Below are positions 25,959 to 33,815 of a stretch of 51,937 nt of DNA, in pieces. The first letter of the stretch is position 1. The number at the start of each line of letters is the position of its first letter. This DNA is from Rossellomorea vietnamensis NBRC 101237 (GTDB taxonomy: Bacteria > Bacillota > Bacilli > Bacillales > Bacillaceae_B): the NCBI RefSeq assembly GCF_001591825.1, contig NZ_BCVQ01000027.1:1-51937 (forward strand), given 5' to 3'. A program made the translations under genes and the position numbers. Under the pieces are notes generated by a model that saw nothing but the letters and a program-made list of their open reading frames with translations, was not told the DNA's origin and ran no database searches.

Positions 25959-26930
25959 ATGAAAGCATTGATTCAACATGAATTTGGGGATTCCCATGTG
26001 CTTCAATTAGCGGAAGTGGAGACTCCAATTATTAGCGAAGATGAAGTGTTGATTAAAACGGCATATACGAGTGTGAACTATGCAGATATTAAATCAAGGA
26101 AGGGCAAAAAAGGAAAGGGGCGATTTCCTTTCACACTTGGTCTCGATGCAGCTGGGACTGTTGTGGAAGCAGGGGAATCTTCCGTTTTTTCAGCCGGGGA
26201 CCGCGTCATTGCGTTTCCTATAGGCGGTTCTTACGCAGAATATGTGAAAGCACATAAACAATTGACGTTCAAGATTCCTGAGAGTCTTTCTTTTGAGCAG
26301 GCGGCAGCCATGCCTACCGTTTCGATCCTGTCCCATATCCTGTTACACGAAATAGGCCAGGTGAAGAATAGCGATACAATCGTTGTCCATAGCGGGGCCG
26401 GGGGAGTCGGTTCCATGCTCGTTCAATTCGCGAAGCTTGCCGGGGTTAAGACAGTCATTGCAACGGTCGGCAACTTGAGCAAGGGTGACTATGTAAAAAG
26501 GTTAGGAGCAGATCTTGTGTGTACATACGACACGTTTTCAGAAGAAGTGCTTCAAATGACGAATGGAAGGGGTGCGCAAGTCATTTTTGATTCCGTGGCC
26601 GGAGAAGTCACGACGGCGAGTATGGACTGCCTGGGTCTATACGGAACCCTTGTTCAATTCGGCAACAGTAGCGGCAGTGCGGGACATTTCAAGACGAGCG
26701 ATGTACATTCCTCCTGCCGAAATGTAAAAGGGTTCAGCCTGGGGACAACGAGGAAGCATCGTCCGGACATGTTGGCTCCTGCTGCTGAAAGAGTGATTGA
26801 GCTATTTGCAACCGGCAAAGTAACGCTCCCCATTGCCAAGGTATTCGATTTAAGTGAAGCCAAACAGGCTCATGATTTGATTGAGAGTCGGGAGTATGAG
26901 GGGAAGGTATTGATTAAAGCAAGTAAGTAA
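25959..26930 (+). CDS. Quinone oxidoreductase-like MDR protein
   Basis: A 323-residue medium-chain dehydrogenase/reductase without the zinc-binding cysteines, typical of NADPH:quinone reductases. The N-terminal GroES-like domain has SVNYADIKSRKG and GLDAAGTVVEAG (61-72); the Rossmann domain begins with VVHSGAGGVGSMLVQFAKLAG, with GAGGVG at 146-151. GGGGTGTTGG is upstream of the ATG. It is divergent from marR across about 160 bp, so a shared response to electrophiles or quinones is plausible; no copy of the MarR site was seen close to its own start. Confidence 0.87.
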   Translation: MKALIQHEFGDSHVLQLAEVETPIISEDEVLIKTAYTSVNYADIKSRKGKKGKGRFPFTLGLDAAGTVVEAGESSVFSAGDRVIAFPIGGSYAEYVKAHKQLTFKIPESLSFEQAAAMPTVSILSHILLHEIGQVKNSDTIVVHSGAGGVGSMLVQFAKLAGVKTVIATVGNLSKGDYVKRLGADLVCTYDTFSEEVLQMTNGRGAQVIFDSVAGEVTTASMDCLGLYGTLVQFGNSSGSAGHFKTSDVHSSCRNVKGFSLGTTRKHRPDMLAPAAERVIELFATGKVTLPIAKVFDLSEAKQAHDLIESREYEGKVLIKASK

Positions 26931-26992
26931 AGCATTTTACAAGGGAGAGACCCGGGGATCTGCAAGCTAAAATAGCATGAAAAGGAGTCTAG

Positions 26993-27463
26993 ATGATGGG
27001 ATACATAGAAGAACTGAGGGAAATCGTGGGTCACAGGCCATTACTATTTGTAGGGGCAGTGACGGTTATTGTGGATGAAATGGGAAGGTTACTGCTTCAA
27101 CAGCGTACGTATCCGAAAGGTGTCTGGGGAATTGCGGGCGGACTGATGGAACTTGGGGAATCCACTAAAGAGGTTGCGAGAAGAGAAGTATATGAGGAAA
27201 CGGGATTGCGAGTCGATGAACTTCATTTAATCAATGTGTATTCAGGACCGGAGCACTATGTAAAGGCAGAAAATGATGATGAGTTTTACGTCGTAACGGT
27301 TGCCTATTATTCGGAGAGGTATGAAGGGGAATTGAACATCGATCCATCCGAATCGATTACGTGTGAGTTCTTTTATCCTGATGAACTACCAACCAATATG
27401 GTTAAAAGCCATAAAGTGATAGTGGATGAATTTTTATCTAAACATTATAGAAAAGGTGTTTAA
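26993..27463 (+). CDS. Nudix hydrolase
   Basis: A 156-residue pyrophosphohydrolase. The Nudix box fits fully: G50-x5-E56-x7-R64-E65-V66-x-E68-E69-x-G71-L72. Members cleave nucleoside diphosphates linked to another group and often clear oxidised nucleotides; the substrate is not evident. Two adjacent ATG codons occur (26993 and 26996); AAAGGAG (26980-26986) fits the first. It lies 62 bp after the quinone reductase-like gene in the same direction and may be partly co-transcribed. Confidence 0.92.
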   Translation: MMGYIEELREIVGHRPLLFVGAVTVIVDEMGRLLLQQRTYPKGVWGIAGGLMELGESTKEVARREVYEETGLRVDELHLINVYSGPEHYVKAENDDEFYVVTVAYYSERYEGELNIDPSESITCEFFYPDELPTNMVKSHKVIVDEFLSKHYRKGV

Positions 27464-27527
27464 TCTTCGGTTTATGCTCTACTTACAACTGAAGCAACTG
27501 AGCAACAGCTGATGGTAAATAAACATG

Positions 27528-27563
27528 GTCGTTTATCGAAAAAGGATAAACGGCTATTTTTGT
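27528..27563 (+). terminator. Terminator of the Nudix gene
   Basis: A 10-bp stem with one G-T pair (27528-27537 with 27545-27554), then TATTTTTG. Confidence 0.8.
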
Positions 27564-27662
27564 TGAATTCCATATGTAACAAGCTGCTCTGGATTGAGTG
27601 TTTAAATTTTATAATAAAAACAAAGGATTCAGAGTGATTGACTACACTAAGGAAATGAAATC

Positions 27663-28328
27663 ATGAAATTACTGCTCACATCAGCAGGCGTCAATAACAA
27701 AAGCATACACGAAGCATTGGTTGCGATGCTCGATAAACCGATCGCCGATTGCACTGCCCTATGCATCCCCACCGCCATGTACGGACACCCCTGGGTCGGT
27801 CCCGGCGTCAGAACGTGGGAGTTCATCAGCGGAAATTCAGAGAATCCCATGGTGGATTTGGGATGGAAGTCTGTCGGCGTACTGGAACTAACAGCGTTGC
27901 CAAGCATCCATAAAGAACGCTGGGTACCACTCGTTAAAGAGACGGATGTCTTTCTCGTATCTGGCGGTGACGCTCTCTATTTGGCTCATTGGATGCGACA
28001 ATGCGGACTTGCAGATCTTTTGCCGTCGTTGGATGCAGTCTATGTGGGAATGAGTGCAGGGAGTATGGTGATGGCGCCTGTCGTCGGAGAAGACTTTGTT
28101 GGCTGGAATCCTCCGAACGGCGAAGATGAAGTGCTCGGAATGGTTGATTTTTCGATATTCCCCCATCTGGACCACGAGATGCTGCCTGAAAATACGATGG
28201 CTGATGCAGAGAAATGGGCCAGAGGAATAAAGGGACCATCGTATGCCATTGATGATCAGACAGCCATCAAGGTGATCGATGGTGAAGTGGAAGTTATTTC
28301 GGAGGGGAATTGGAGACTGTTTTCATAA
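27663..28328 (+). CDS. Peptidase S51 (dipeptidase E)-like protein
   Basis: A 221-residue protein with the class I glutamine-amidotransferase-like fold of the S51 family. The nucleophile elbow GMSAGS places Ser131, preceded by the VFLVSGGDALYL strand (about 96-108) typical of aspartyl dipeptidase and cyanophycinase relatives. A late histidine in FPHLDHE is a candidate triad residue. Family members cleave Asp-X dipeptides; whether this one does is not known. AAGGAAATG lies before the ATG. Confidence 0.83.
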   Translation: MKLLLTSAGVNNKSIHEALVAMLDKPIADCTALCIPTAMYGHPWVGPGVRTWEFISGNSENPMVDLGWKSVGVLELTALPSIHKERWVPLVKETDVFLVSGGDALYLAHWMRQCGLADLLPSLDAVYVGMSAGSMVMAPVVGEDFVGWNPPNGEDEVLGMVDFSIFPHLDHEMLPENTMADAEKWARGIKGPSYAIDDQTAIKVIDGEVEVISEGNWRLFS

Positions 28329-28371
28329 GGGTTGATACCTCTTCAAAAATATAAACATATAAGGTGGGTTA

Positions 28372-28869
28372 ATGATTAACAGTATAGGATTTTTGAACGT
28401 AACTAAACGAAAACGATTATACTCTGTAATAGTAGTTGCTTCCATTCTGACCATACTATTTATCTGGTCAGAGCTCCGTGACAGGATGTACGATCTACAT
28501 TACACCCCAAAAGCAAGCCAAATGACATTTGAATTCAAGACGCCAACACAGGTTCCATTTGCTGAAATGAAAGTGACCGGTTTTACTGTCGGAGAAGATC
28601 AGCGTGAAGCAGAAATGTCGTTATTAAACGCTGATATCAATATGATGGATATCCGAATTTCCTCATCAAAACCAGAGTATGAAGCAGATAAGATTGAAAG
28701 AGTGAAAATCGGACACGATATTTATGGTGATTTCATTCCGGATATCGCCGGGAGAAGAGTCCTTAGCTGGAGAGATGACCTGTATTATGAAGTGACGTAT
28801 TACCCTAAATTAACCCCAAAAGAAGTGAGTAAAACACAGCTGATTCAAATGGCAGAGTCTTTTCAATGA
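28372..28869 (+). CDS. Membrane-anchored protein of unknown function
   Basis: A 165-residue protein that I do not recognise. A basic start (TKRKR, about 11-15) is followed by one membrane segment (about 17-33); the rest (about 40-165) is soluble and probably outside the cell, rich in beta-type segments and Met/Asp. This topology resembles anchored lipid-side or regulatory ectodomains, but no motif identifies it. AAGGTGG lies before the ATG. The next gene begins 23 bp later in the same direction, so they are likely co-transcribed. Confidence 0.65.
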   Translation: MINSIGFLNVTKRKRLYSVIVVASILTILFIWSELRDRMYDLHYTPKASQMTFEFKTPTQVPFAEMKVTGFTVGEDQREAEMSLLNADINMMDIRISSSKPEYEADKIERVKIGHDIYGDFIPDIAGRRVLSWRDDLYYEVTYYPKLTPKEVSKTQLIQMAESFQ

Positions 28870-28891
28870 ATATTCCAGGTGGTAAGCATAA

Positions 28892-29320
28892 ATGAAGTGG
28901 AGAATGTATCTATGTAGTATATCGGAAGAATGTCAGTTTAAAGCACCAGCAACTGAACTTGAAATGATTGCAGTCAAAGATATAGTAAAGGTTGAACTGC
29001 CGGTGAGACTTGCCCAATTATACAACGAGACGAATGGGGTTTATGGTGACTATGGAATTTCATTTATTTGGTCAACAGAACAGATGGTCAGGGAAAATGT
29101 ACTTTGTAGGGTGGCTCATCAACAAAGTGGTGATAGATATTCTTTGTTATTTTTCTCCGATGCTGGCAATGGTGATTTATTTGGATATCTGACTGTAAAC
29201 GGAAAAATAGAGTCTGAGGATATTTACATTTGGAACCATGAAGATGGCAGTCGAAGGGTAGTGGCAGCATCATTAAAGGAGTTTATTAAAGGGTGGATTA
29301 CTGGCAAATTGACGGTTTAA
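28892..29320 (+). CDS. SMI1/KNR4 (SUKH) family protein
   Basis: A 142-residue SUKH-type protein: LPVRLAQLYNETNG (about 36-49), then FFSDAGNGDLFGYL (about 89-102), and WNHEDGSRRVVAASLKEFIKGW at the end are the family's landmarks. Many SUKH proteins are immunity proteins against nuclease toxins of contact-dependent or polymorphic systems. No toxin gene lies next to it here, so it could be an orphan immunity gene or a housekeeping member. It follows the membrane-anchored protein gene by 23 bp. Confidence 0.78.
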   Translation: MKWRMYLCSISEECQFKAPATELEMIAVKDIVKVELPVRLAQLYNETNGVYGDYGISFIWSTEQMVRENVLCRVAHQQSGDRYSLLFFSDAGNGDLFGYLTVNGKIESEDIYIWNHEDGSRRVVAASLKEFIKGWITGKLTV

Positions 29321-29331
29321 ATATTTACGGC

Positions 29332-29367
29332 AAAAGCTGAAGATCGAATTATTCATCTTCAGCTTTT
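29332..29367 (+). terminator. Terminator after the SUKH gene
   Basis: A perfect 13-bp stem (29332-29344 with 29355-29367), A-rich base and T-rich end, so it may act in both directions. Confidence 0.85.
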
Positions 29368-29377
29368 ATAAATTGGG

Positions 29378-29414
29378 TTGACAAAACCACTACTTCGTCA
29401 TACTATATAGTGGT
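29378..29414 (+). promoter_or_regulatory. Promoter and operator of the padR operon
   Basis: A perfect TTGACA (29378-29383), a 17-nt spacer and TACTAT (29401-29406). ACCACTA (29386-29392) and TAGTGGT (29408-29414) form an inverted repeat spanning the -10 box, a plausible site for autorepression. A second shared motif, AGTATTACTTA, lies at 29419-29429. Confidence 0.65.
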
Positions 29415-29458
29415 AGTTAGTATTACTTAGTACGTAGTGTAAAATAGGGGGTGAACAT

Positions 29459-29797
29459 TTGGAAAACTTAACAGAAATGCTGAAAGGGGTTCTGGAGGGC
29501 TGTGTCCTTGAAATCATCAGCCGTGGCGAAACGTATGGGTACGAGATCACGCAGCAGCTGAGAGAACTTGGTTTCACGGATGTAGTGGAAGGCACGGTAT
29601 ATACCATTACCATGCGCCTTGAGAAAAACAATCTGGTGAATATTGAAAAGAAGAAAAGCTCTGTAGGGCCTCCGAGGAAATTTTACACCCTGAATGAAGC
29701 GGGGCAGGAGAAGCTCAAGATTTTCTGGGGGAAATGGGAATTTCTTTCAAGCAAGATGAATGAACTTAAAACAAAAGAAATGATAAGGAGAGGATAA
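29459..29797 (+). CDS. PadR family transcriptional regulator
   Basis: A 112-residue winged-helix regulator of the small (subfamily 2) PadR type: [28 protein letters not shown] at the N-terminus is diagnostic, followed by [17 protein letters not shown] (recognition helix and wing) and a C-terminal dimerisation helix. TTG start with AGGGGGTG (29445-29452) upstream. It lies 1 bp before a DUF1048 gene and upstream of an ABC exporter, the common arrangement for PadR sensors of antimicrobial compounds. Confidence 0.92.
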   Translation: MENLTEMLKGVLEGCVLEIISRGETYGYEITQQLRELGFTDVVEGTVYTITMRLEKNNLVNIEKKKSSVGPPRKFYTLNEAGQEKLKIFWGKWEFLSSKMNELKTKEMIRRG

Positions 29798-29798
29798 A

Positions 29799-30143
29799 AT
29801 GAAATTTATTGAAAAGATTACGGGAAGTTTTGCTGACAAGCGTGAATGGCGTGCGATGGAAGCCCGTGCGAAGACATTGCCAAGTGAGTACCTCAATGCC
29901 TACAAGGCGATCCAAAAATATATGTGGACAGCTGGAGGTATGACCGACTGGAAAGACACGAGCCGTGTGTTTAATGGCATTTTGGATCTGTTCGAGGAAG
30001 GGGCAGCAGAAGGCAGGGAAGTCACTGACCTCACGGGTGAGGACGTAGCCGCTTTCTGTGATGAACTGGTGAAAGACTCGGAAAAGTGGAGTGACAAGCA
30101 CCGGGCGAAGTTGAACGATACGATCGGCCGTGGGAAAAAGTGA
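29799..30143 (+). CDS. DUF1048 family protein
   Basis: A 114-residue helical cytoplasmic protein of the DUF1048 family, recognisable from [28 protein letters not shown] (about 16-43) and [16 protein letters not shown]1048 genes regularly follow padR genes; the function is not known. AAGGAGAGG lies before the ATG. Immediately upstream is padR (1 bp gap), with an ABC exporter 140 bp downstream. Confidence 0.85.
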   Translation: MKFIEKITGSFADKREWRAMEARAKTLPSEYLNAYKAIQKYMWTAGGMTDWKDTSRVFNGILDLFEEGAAEGREVTDLTGEDVAAFCDELVKDSEKWSDKHRAKLNDTIGRGKK

Positions 30144-30220
30144 ATCCATTAAGTGATATCGACTGAATGGCGGTTGGAAAAGACTGAACCAAGACTATTC
30201 AGTTGTTTTTTTACCACGGT

Positions 30221-30256
30221 AGTAAGTAATACTGATTACCGGTAACACTAAGTAGC
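30221..30256. promoter_or_regulatory. Possible PadR-controlled region before the ABC exporter
   Basis: TAAGTAATACT (30223-30233) is the exact reverse complement of AGTATTACTTA at 29419-29429 in front of padR. Repeats such as ACTAAGTAG follow at 30247-30255. The motif shared between the two promoter regions suggests one regulator. Confidence 0.5.
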
Positions 30257-30282
30257 TTTTAAAATAAAGGGAGGAAAAAAAC

Positions 30283-31056
30283 ATGAGTCATGCAACGATT
30301 TCAGTAAAAGGATTGAAAAAATCGTTCAAAGACAAGGAAGTCCTAAAGGGAGTGGATTTTGAGGTGCAGCGCGGGGAGATATTCGCCCTTCTCGGTTCCA
30401 ATGGGGCGGGTAAGACAACGATCGTTAATATTCTTTCGACGCTGTTAAAGGCGGATAGTGGTAAGGGGAGTGTATGCAACTTTGATGTACAGCATCAACC
30501 GGATCAGGTTCGTCGAAGCATCAGTCTGACAGGACAGTTTGCTGCCTTGGATGGTATCCAGACAGGAAGAGAAAATCTGATCATGATTGGGAAGTTACGG
30601 GGAGTATCCAATCCGTCCAAAATCGCAGAAGATCTCCTGACACGTTTCAGTCTGACTGACGCGGCCGACAGGCGTGCAGATACGTATTCCGGCGGGATGA
30701 AGCGCCGGCTTGATGTCGCTATGAGCTTGATTGGTGCGCCTCCAGTTATCTTTCTCGATGAGCCGACGACAGGGCTTGACCCGGAAGCCCGGATGGAAGT
30801 CTGGGAAACCGTCAAGGAGCTTGCCGTTGGCGGAACGACCATCTTGCTGACGACCCAGTACCTGGAGGAAGCGGAACAGCTGGCGGACCGCATCGCCATC
30901 CTCCATGGAGGGGAAATCATTAAGACGGGTACCCTTACTGAACTGAAGGAAATGTTCCCGCCTGCGAAAGTGGAGTATATCGAGAAGCAGCCGACGCTGG
31001 AGGAAATCTTCCTCGCGTTCATTGGCAAAAAAGGAGGAAATGAAAATGAACAGTAA
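30283..31056 (+). CDS. ABC transporter ATPase, DrrA-type exporter
   Basis: A 257-residue ATPase: Walker A GSNGAGKTT (38-46), signature YSGGMKRRLD (135-144), Walker B VIFLDEP (155-161). It is shorter than DrrA (about 330) and lacks much of the usual C-terminal extension. Such ATPases energise small two-component drug exporters with one ABC-2 permease, which follows here with an 11-nt overlap. AAAGGGAGG sets the start. With padR upstream it is likely an inducible efflux pump for an antibiotic or toxic lipophile; the substrate is unknown. Confidence 0.92.
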   Translation: MSHATISVKGLKKSFKDKEVLKGVDFEVQRGEIFALLGSNGAGKTTIVNILSTLLKADSGKGSVCNFDVQHQPDQVRRSISLTGQFAALDGIQTGRENLIMIGKLRGVSNPSKIAEDLLTRFSLTDAADRRADTYSGGMKRRLDVAMSLIGAPPVIFLDEPTTGLDPEARMEVWETVKELAVGGTTILLTTQYLEEAEQLADRIAILHGGEIIKTGTLTELKEMFPPAKVEYIEKQPTLEEIFLAFIGKKGGNENEQ

Positions 31057-31795
31057 TACAGGGGTATTATTTGGACGGCTGATGCGTGGCATTTTACGGA
31101 GCCCTGATACGATTATCACGGTTGCCATTACTCCGATTATGATGCTACTGTTGTTTGTTTATGTATTTGGCGGTGCCATTGAGACAGGGACGGAGAGCTA
31201 CGTGAATTATTTGTTACCTGGAATTCTGCTGATTACGATTGCTTCAGGTGTCGCTTATACATCGCACCGGCTCTTTACGGATGCGAAGAGCGGGCTGATG
31301 TCGCGTTTTATTACGATGCCGATTAAACGCTCATCGATTTTATGGGCACACGTGTTGACTTCCCTTGTATCGAATCTGCTTGCCGTTATGGTCGTCATTC
31401 TCGTTGCGCTGTTGATGGGCTTTCGTTCTGGTGCTGATATGTTGGAGTGGTTAGCGGTAGCAGGAATACTGGTACTGTTTACGCTTGCGTTGACATGGCT
31501 TGCGGTTATTCCGGGATTGACGGCAGACTCGATGGAAGGCGCGACGGCATACTCCTATCCACTGATTTTCCTACCATTCATAAGTTCGGCCTTTGTCCCA
31601 ACGGAAACGATGCCAACCGTTGTGCGGGTGTTCGCAGAGAACCAGCCTGTGACTTCGATCGTGAATGCGATTCGTGCCCTTTTGTATGGAGGGACGGTCG
31701 GCAGTGAAATCTGGACCTCGCTTGCCTGGTGTATCGGTATCATGGTCATTACTTATTTCATTGCCAGTAAGATATTTAATCGCCAGTTAGGATGA
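31046..31795 (+). CDS. ABC-2 type permease, DrrB-like
   Basis: A 249-residue membrane protein with about six hydrophobic segments. The EGATAYSYPLIFLPFISSAFVPTETMP stretch (about 160-190) is typical of DrrB/ABC-2 exporters. I chose ATG 31046, 8 nt after AAGGAGG (31031-31037), giving an 11-nt overlap with the ATPase gene. It forms the channel of the pump with the preceding ATPase. Confidence 0.9.
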   Translation: MNSNTGVLFGRLMRGILRSPDTIITVAITPIMMLLLFVYVFGGAIETGTESYVNYLLPGILLITIASGVAYTSHRLFTDAKSGLMSRFITMPIKRSSILWAHVLTSLVSNLLAVMVVILVALLMGFRSGADMLEWLAVAGILVLFTLALTWLAVIPGLTADSMEGATAYSYPLIFLPFISSAFVPTETMPTVVRVFAENQPVTSIVNAIRALLYGGTVGSEIWTSLAWCIGIMVITYFIASKIFNRQLG

Positions 31796-31861
31796 GCATT
31801 GAAGAAGCAGGAAAATGAGAGTTGCTGATGGAGAACCTATATAACTTCCAGGATGCAGGTG

Positions 31862-31920
31862 GACACAAGAGAGCGAGGCACTACTAAATAGTAGCCAAAT
31901 GGACTTTTGTGTCTTCTTTT
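31862..31920 (+). terminator. Terminator after the DrrAB-like genes, with shared repeat
   Basis: GACACAA (31862-31868) pairs with TTGTGTC (31907-31913) around an inner hairpin (CTACT with AGTAG), followed by a T-rich tail. Its left 21 nt match 50912-50932 at 19 positions. Confidence 0.6.
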
Positions 31921-31989
31921 TGTTGTGATCCAGGTTAATGTTTTCATAGTTTTTTACGCTAAATGGAGGAAGTATCTTGATGGGAATGG

Positions 31990-32009
31990 AATACCATTAG
32001 TATGGTATT
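31990..32009. promoter_or_regulatory. Palindrome AATACCAT-N4-ATGGTATT upstream of the DUF3291 gene
   Basis: A perfect 8-bp inverted repeat with a 4-nt gap, 62 bp before the next start codon. The form suggests an operator for a dimeric regulator; no clear promoter was recognised beside it. The gap 31921-32070 holds no gene. Confidence 0.5.
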
Positions 32010-32070
32010 TGGTTTAGATTTTGATCCACATGAATAAATCTGAACAAAGACTATTATGGGAGGAATGTGT

Positions 32071-32535
32071 ATGGCATTCGTTTCAATTTATACTGTTGGC
32101 AGGTTAGCTCACCCGTATGATCATCCGGCATCTCGAGAATTTTATGACGTTGGACAAAGAGTGATGCGTCAGGCTTACGTAGCAGGACATCTTATCGAAG
32201 AGTTTTCATCAGACGGTGTTTCGTTACCTGAAGAAGGAGATGGAAGTGGTTACCCCGTCCTGACATTAACGGTATGGAATAGCCTGCAATCCTTATATCG
32301 CTTTACATATGCGGGGAAGCACAGTCAGGCACTGCGGAACAGGAACAAATGGATGGAGCCTGATGATGGGAAGCGTTCTTCGTATGTAGTCTGGTGGACA
32401 GAGAAGGTCAAGGATGTCTCATGGGAGGAAGCTTTTACGAGATACCATTATTATCTTGAACATCATGCTACTCCTTTTGCGTTTGATTTAAAGAAAGCAT
32501 TTGATGAGAGTGGAAAACCGTGTATTCTGAAGTGA
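32071..32535 (+). CDS. DUF3291 family protein
   Basis: A 154-residue protein recognisable as DUF3291: FVSIYTVGRLAHPYDHPASREFYD at the N-terminus and LTLTVWNSLQSLYRFTYAGKHSQALRNR (about 72-100), followed by SYVVWWT. The family is related in fold to antibiotic-biosynthesis monooxygenase-like dimeric alpha-beta barrels; its function is not established. I chose ATG 32071, with GGGAGG just upstream, over the in-frame upstream codons. It begins a run of four small single-domain genes. Confidence 0.8.
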   Translation: MAFVSIYTVGRLAHPYDHPASREFYDVGQRVMRQAYVAGHLIEEFSSDGVSLPEEGDGSGYPVLTLTVWNSLQSLYRFTYAGKHSQALRNRNKWMEPDDGKRSSYVVWWTEKVKDVSWEEAFTRYHYYLEHHATPFAFDLKKAFDESGKPCILK

Positions 32536-32569
32536 AGATAGAGAGAAATTCCGGAAGGAGGAAGTTTCT

Positions 32570-32917
32570 ATGTTGTTTATGATGATCGTCAAAGCCTCAA
32601 GAAACTCGGAAGCCGGAAATCCTCCGAGCCCCGAGCTCATGGAAGCCATGACAAAGTACAATGAGGATTTAGTGGAAGCAGGCGTACGGGTGATGGCAAA
32701 AGGACTTCATCCAAGCTCTGACGGTATCCGCGTATCGTACCCGAAAACAGGTGGTGAGCCGGTTGTAACCGAGGGTCCATTTGAAGTCGACGGGTTAGTG
32801 GCGGGGTTCTTCCTGATCGATGTGAAATCGAGGGAAGAAGCCATCGAGTGGGCCATGCGGGTGCCGGACCCTCAAGGGTATGGGGAAGAACAGGTGGAAT
32901 TGCGTCAAGTCTTCTAA
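32570..32917 (+). CDS. YciI-like (DGPF) domain protein
   Basis: A 115-residue dimeric alpha-beta barrel protein of the YciI/DGPF type: FMMIVKAS at the start and EGPFEVDGLVAGFFLIDVKSREEAIEWAMRVP (about 62-94), which is the DGPF-like segment. Such proteins often pair with extracytoplasmic-function sigma factors, but none is present here. GGAAGGAGG sets the start. It is 34 bp after the DUF3291 gene and probably in the same operon. Confidence 0.85.
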   Translation: MLFMMIVKASRNSEAGNPPSPELMEAMTKYNEDLVEAGVRVMAKGLHPSSDGIRVSYPKTGGEPVVTEGPFEVDGLVAGFFLIDVKSREEAIEWAMRVPDPQGYGEEQVELRQVF

Positions 32918-32997
32918 GTAACAGAACAGAAGGGAAAAGATGATTAATCTAGTGAACAATTGACTTGTAAATAGAAAAGAAGAAAGAAGGTTTTTAA

Positions 32998-33402
32998 ATG
33001 CATGACTTGCAAACCCGCTATAATGCCTTTACCAAAATGCACGATGAATTTATCAGGGATTGGAGTCATGCGATGAGTTCGGGTGACACCTCTTCCGTTG
33101 AAAGAATGACAGAGGATTACTATGTAGCATTTTTTAATAGTGGAAGTGATAGACCCATTTTTTTTAACAAATTAGAAGCTATGGATGGTATGAAACAATC
33201 GGTCAGCCATTTTTCAGGGGCAGAAAAAAGGTTTGAAAACAGAGTCATTCGATTAAGGAGTAGCGAGAATGCAGTGGTTTTCTATGAACAATTAATTGTA
33301 AAAGAAGAGGAAGTATTAGCACGGTTATTTACAATTGAAAATTGGAGATTAGTGAATGGAAAATGGATGGTTATAAGAGAAATAGAAGAACGGATAAAAT
33401 AA
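32998..33402 (+). CDS. NTF2-like (DUF4440/SnoaL-type) protein
   Basis: A 134-residue small alpha-beta protein with the pattern of the NTF2 superfamily: an N-terminal helix pair with the D-W-S motif, DYYVAFFNSGSD, and late strands NAVVFYEQLIVKEEEVLARLFTIENWRLVNGKWMVIRE (about 88-125). These folds act as small enzymes or ligand pockets, often with no known substrate. AAGAAGG lies before the ATG. Function is unknown. Confidence 0.7.
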   Translation: MHDLQTRYNAFTKMHDEFIRDWSHAMSSGDTSSVERMTEDYYVAFFNSGSDRPIFFNKLEAMDGMKQSVSHFSGAEKRFENRVIRLRSSENAVVFYEQLIVKEEEVLARLFTIENWRLVNGKWMVIREIEERIK

Positions 33403-33431
33403 TGCAGAAAAACAAAAGGGAGCGATTTTAG

Positions 33432-33779
33432 ATGATAAAAGGATTCGGAGGAATCTTCTGGAGAACGAAAAACCTGGATGCTTTAAAGAAATGGTACGGT
33501 GAAGTGTTGAAGATTGAAATGGGGGATTGGAACGGAACCATGATTAAACCTGATCCGGAAAATGAAACGATCTTTTCTTTCTTTAAAGAAGATGACCCCT
33601 ATTTCCCGACAGAACAACAGGTGATGTTGAATTTCCAGGTACATGATCTTAACGAAACGATGGAACATCTTGAACGGGTGGGTGTATCCCTTGCAAAGGA
33701 AAAAGAAGTGAGTGAATTCGGTCAGTTTATTTGGATTAAAGATCCTGAAGGCAGACTGATTGAGCTATGGGAGAAATAA
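33432..33779 (+). CDS. VOC (glyoxalase/bleomycin-resistance) family protein
   Basis: A 115-residue single-module VOC protein: FGGIFWRTKNLDALKKWYGEVL at the start and QFIWIKDPEGRLIELWEK at the end, the typical paired metal-site strands (the last E is the conserved ligand). It could be a metal-dependent lyase, dioxygenase or a drug-binding protein. AAAGGGAGC is upstream. It is 29 bp after the NTF2-like gene and likely part of the same operon. Confidence 0.88.
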   Translation: MIKGFGGIFWRTKNLDALKKWYGEVLKIEMGDWNGTMIKPDPENETIFSFFKEDDPYFPTEQQVMLNFQVHDLNETMEHLERVGVSLAKEKEVSEFGQFIWIKDPEGRLIELWEK

Positions 33780-33815
33780 TGGTTGAAATCATACGGTTAG
33801 AAGGGTCGGATCTTT

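Noticed and set aside
25815..26006. 63-codon minus-strand frame
   Set aside because: Covers the marR promoter, operator and the start of the divergent quinone reductase-like gene; no ribosome site.
31022..31045. Upstream TTG start of the DrrB-like permease
   Set aside because: It precedes the ribosome site AAGGAGG at 31031-31037, which fits ATG 31046.
30504..31128. Long minus-strand frames opposite the ABC ATPase
   Set aside because: Shadow frames; the plus strand has full Walker and signature motifs with a good ribosome site.
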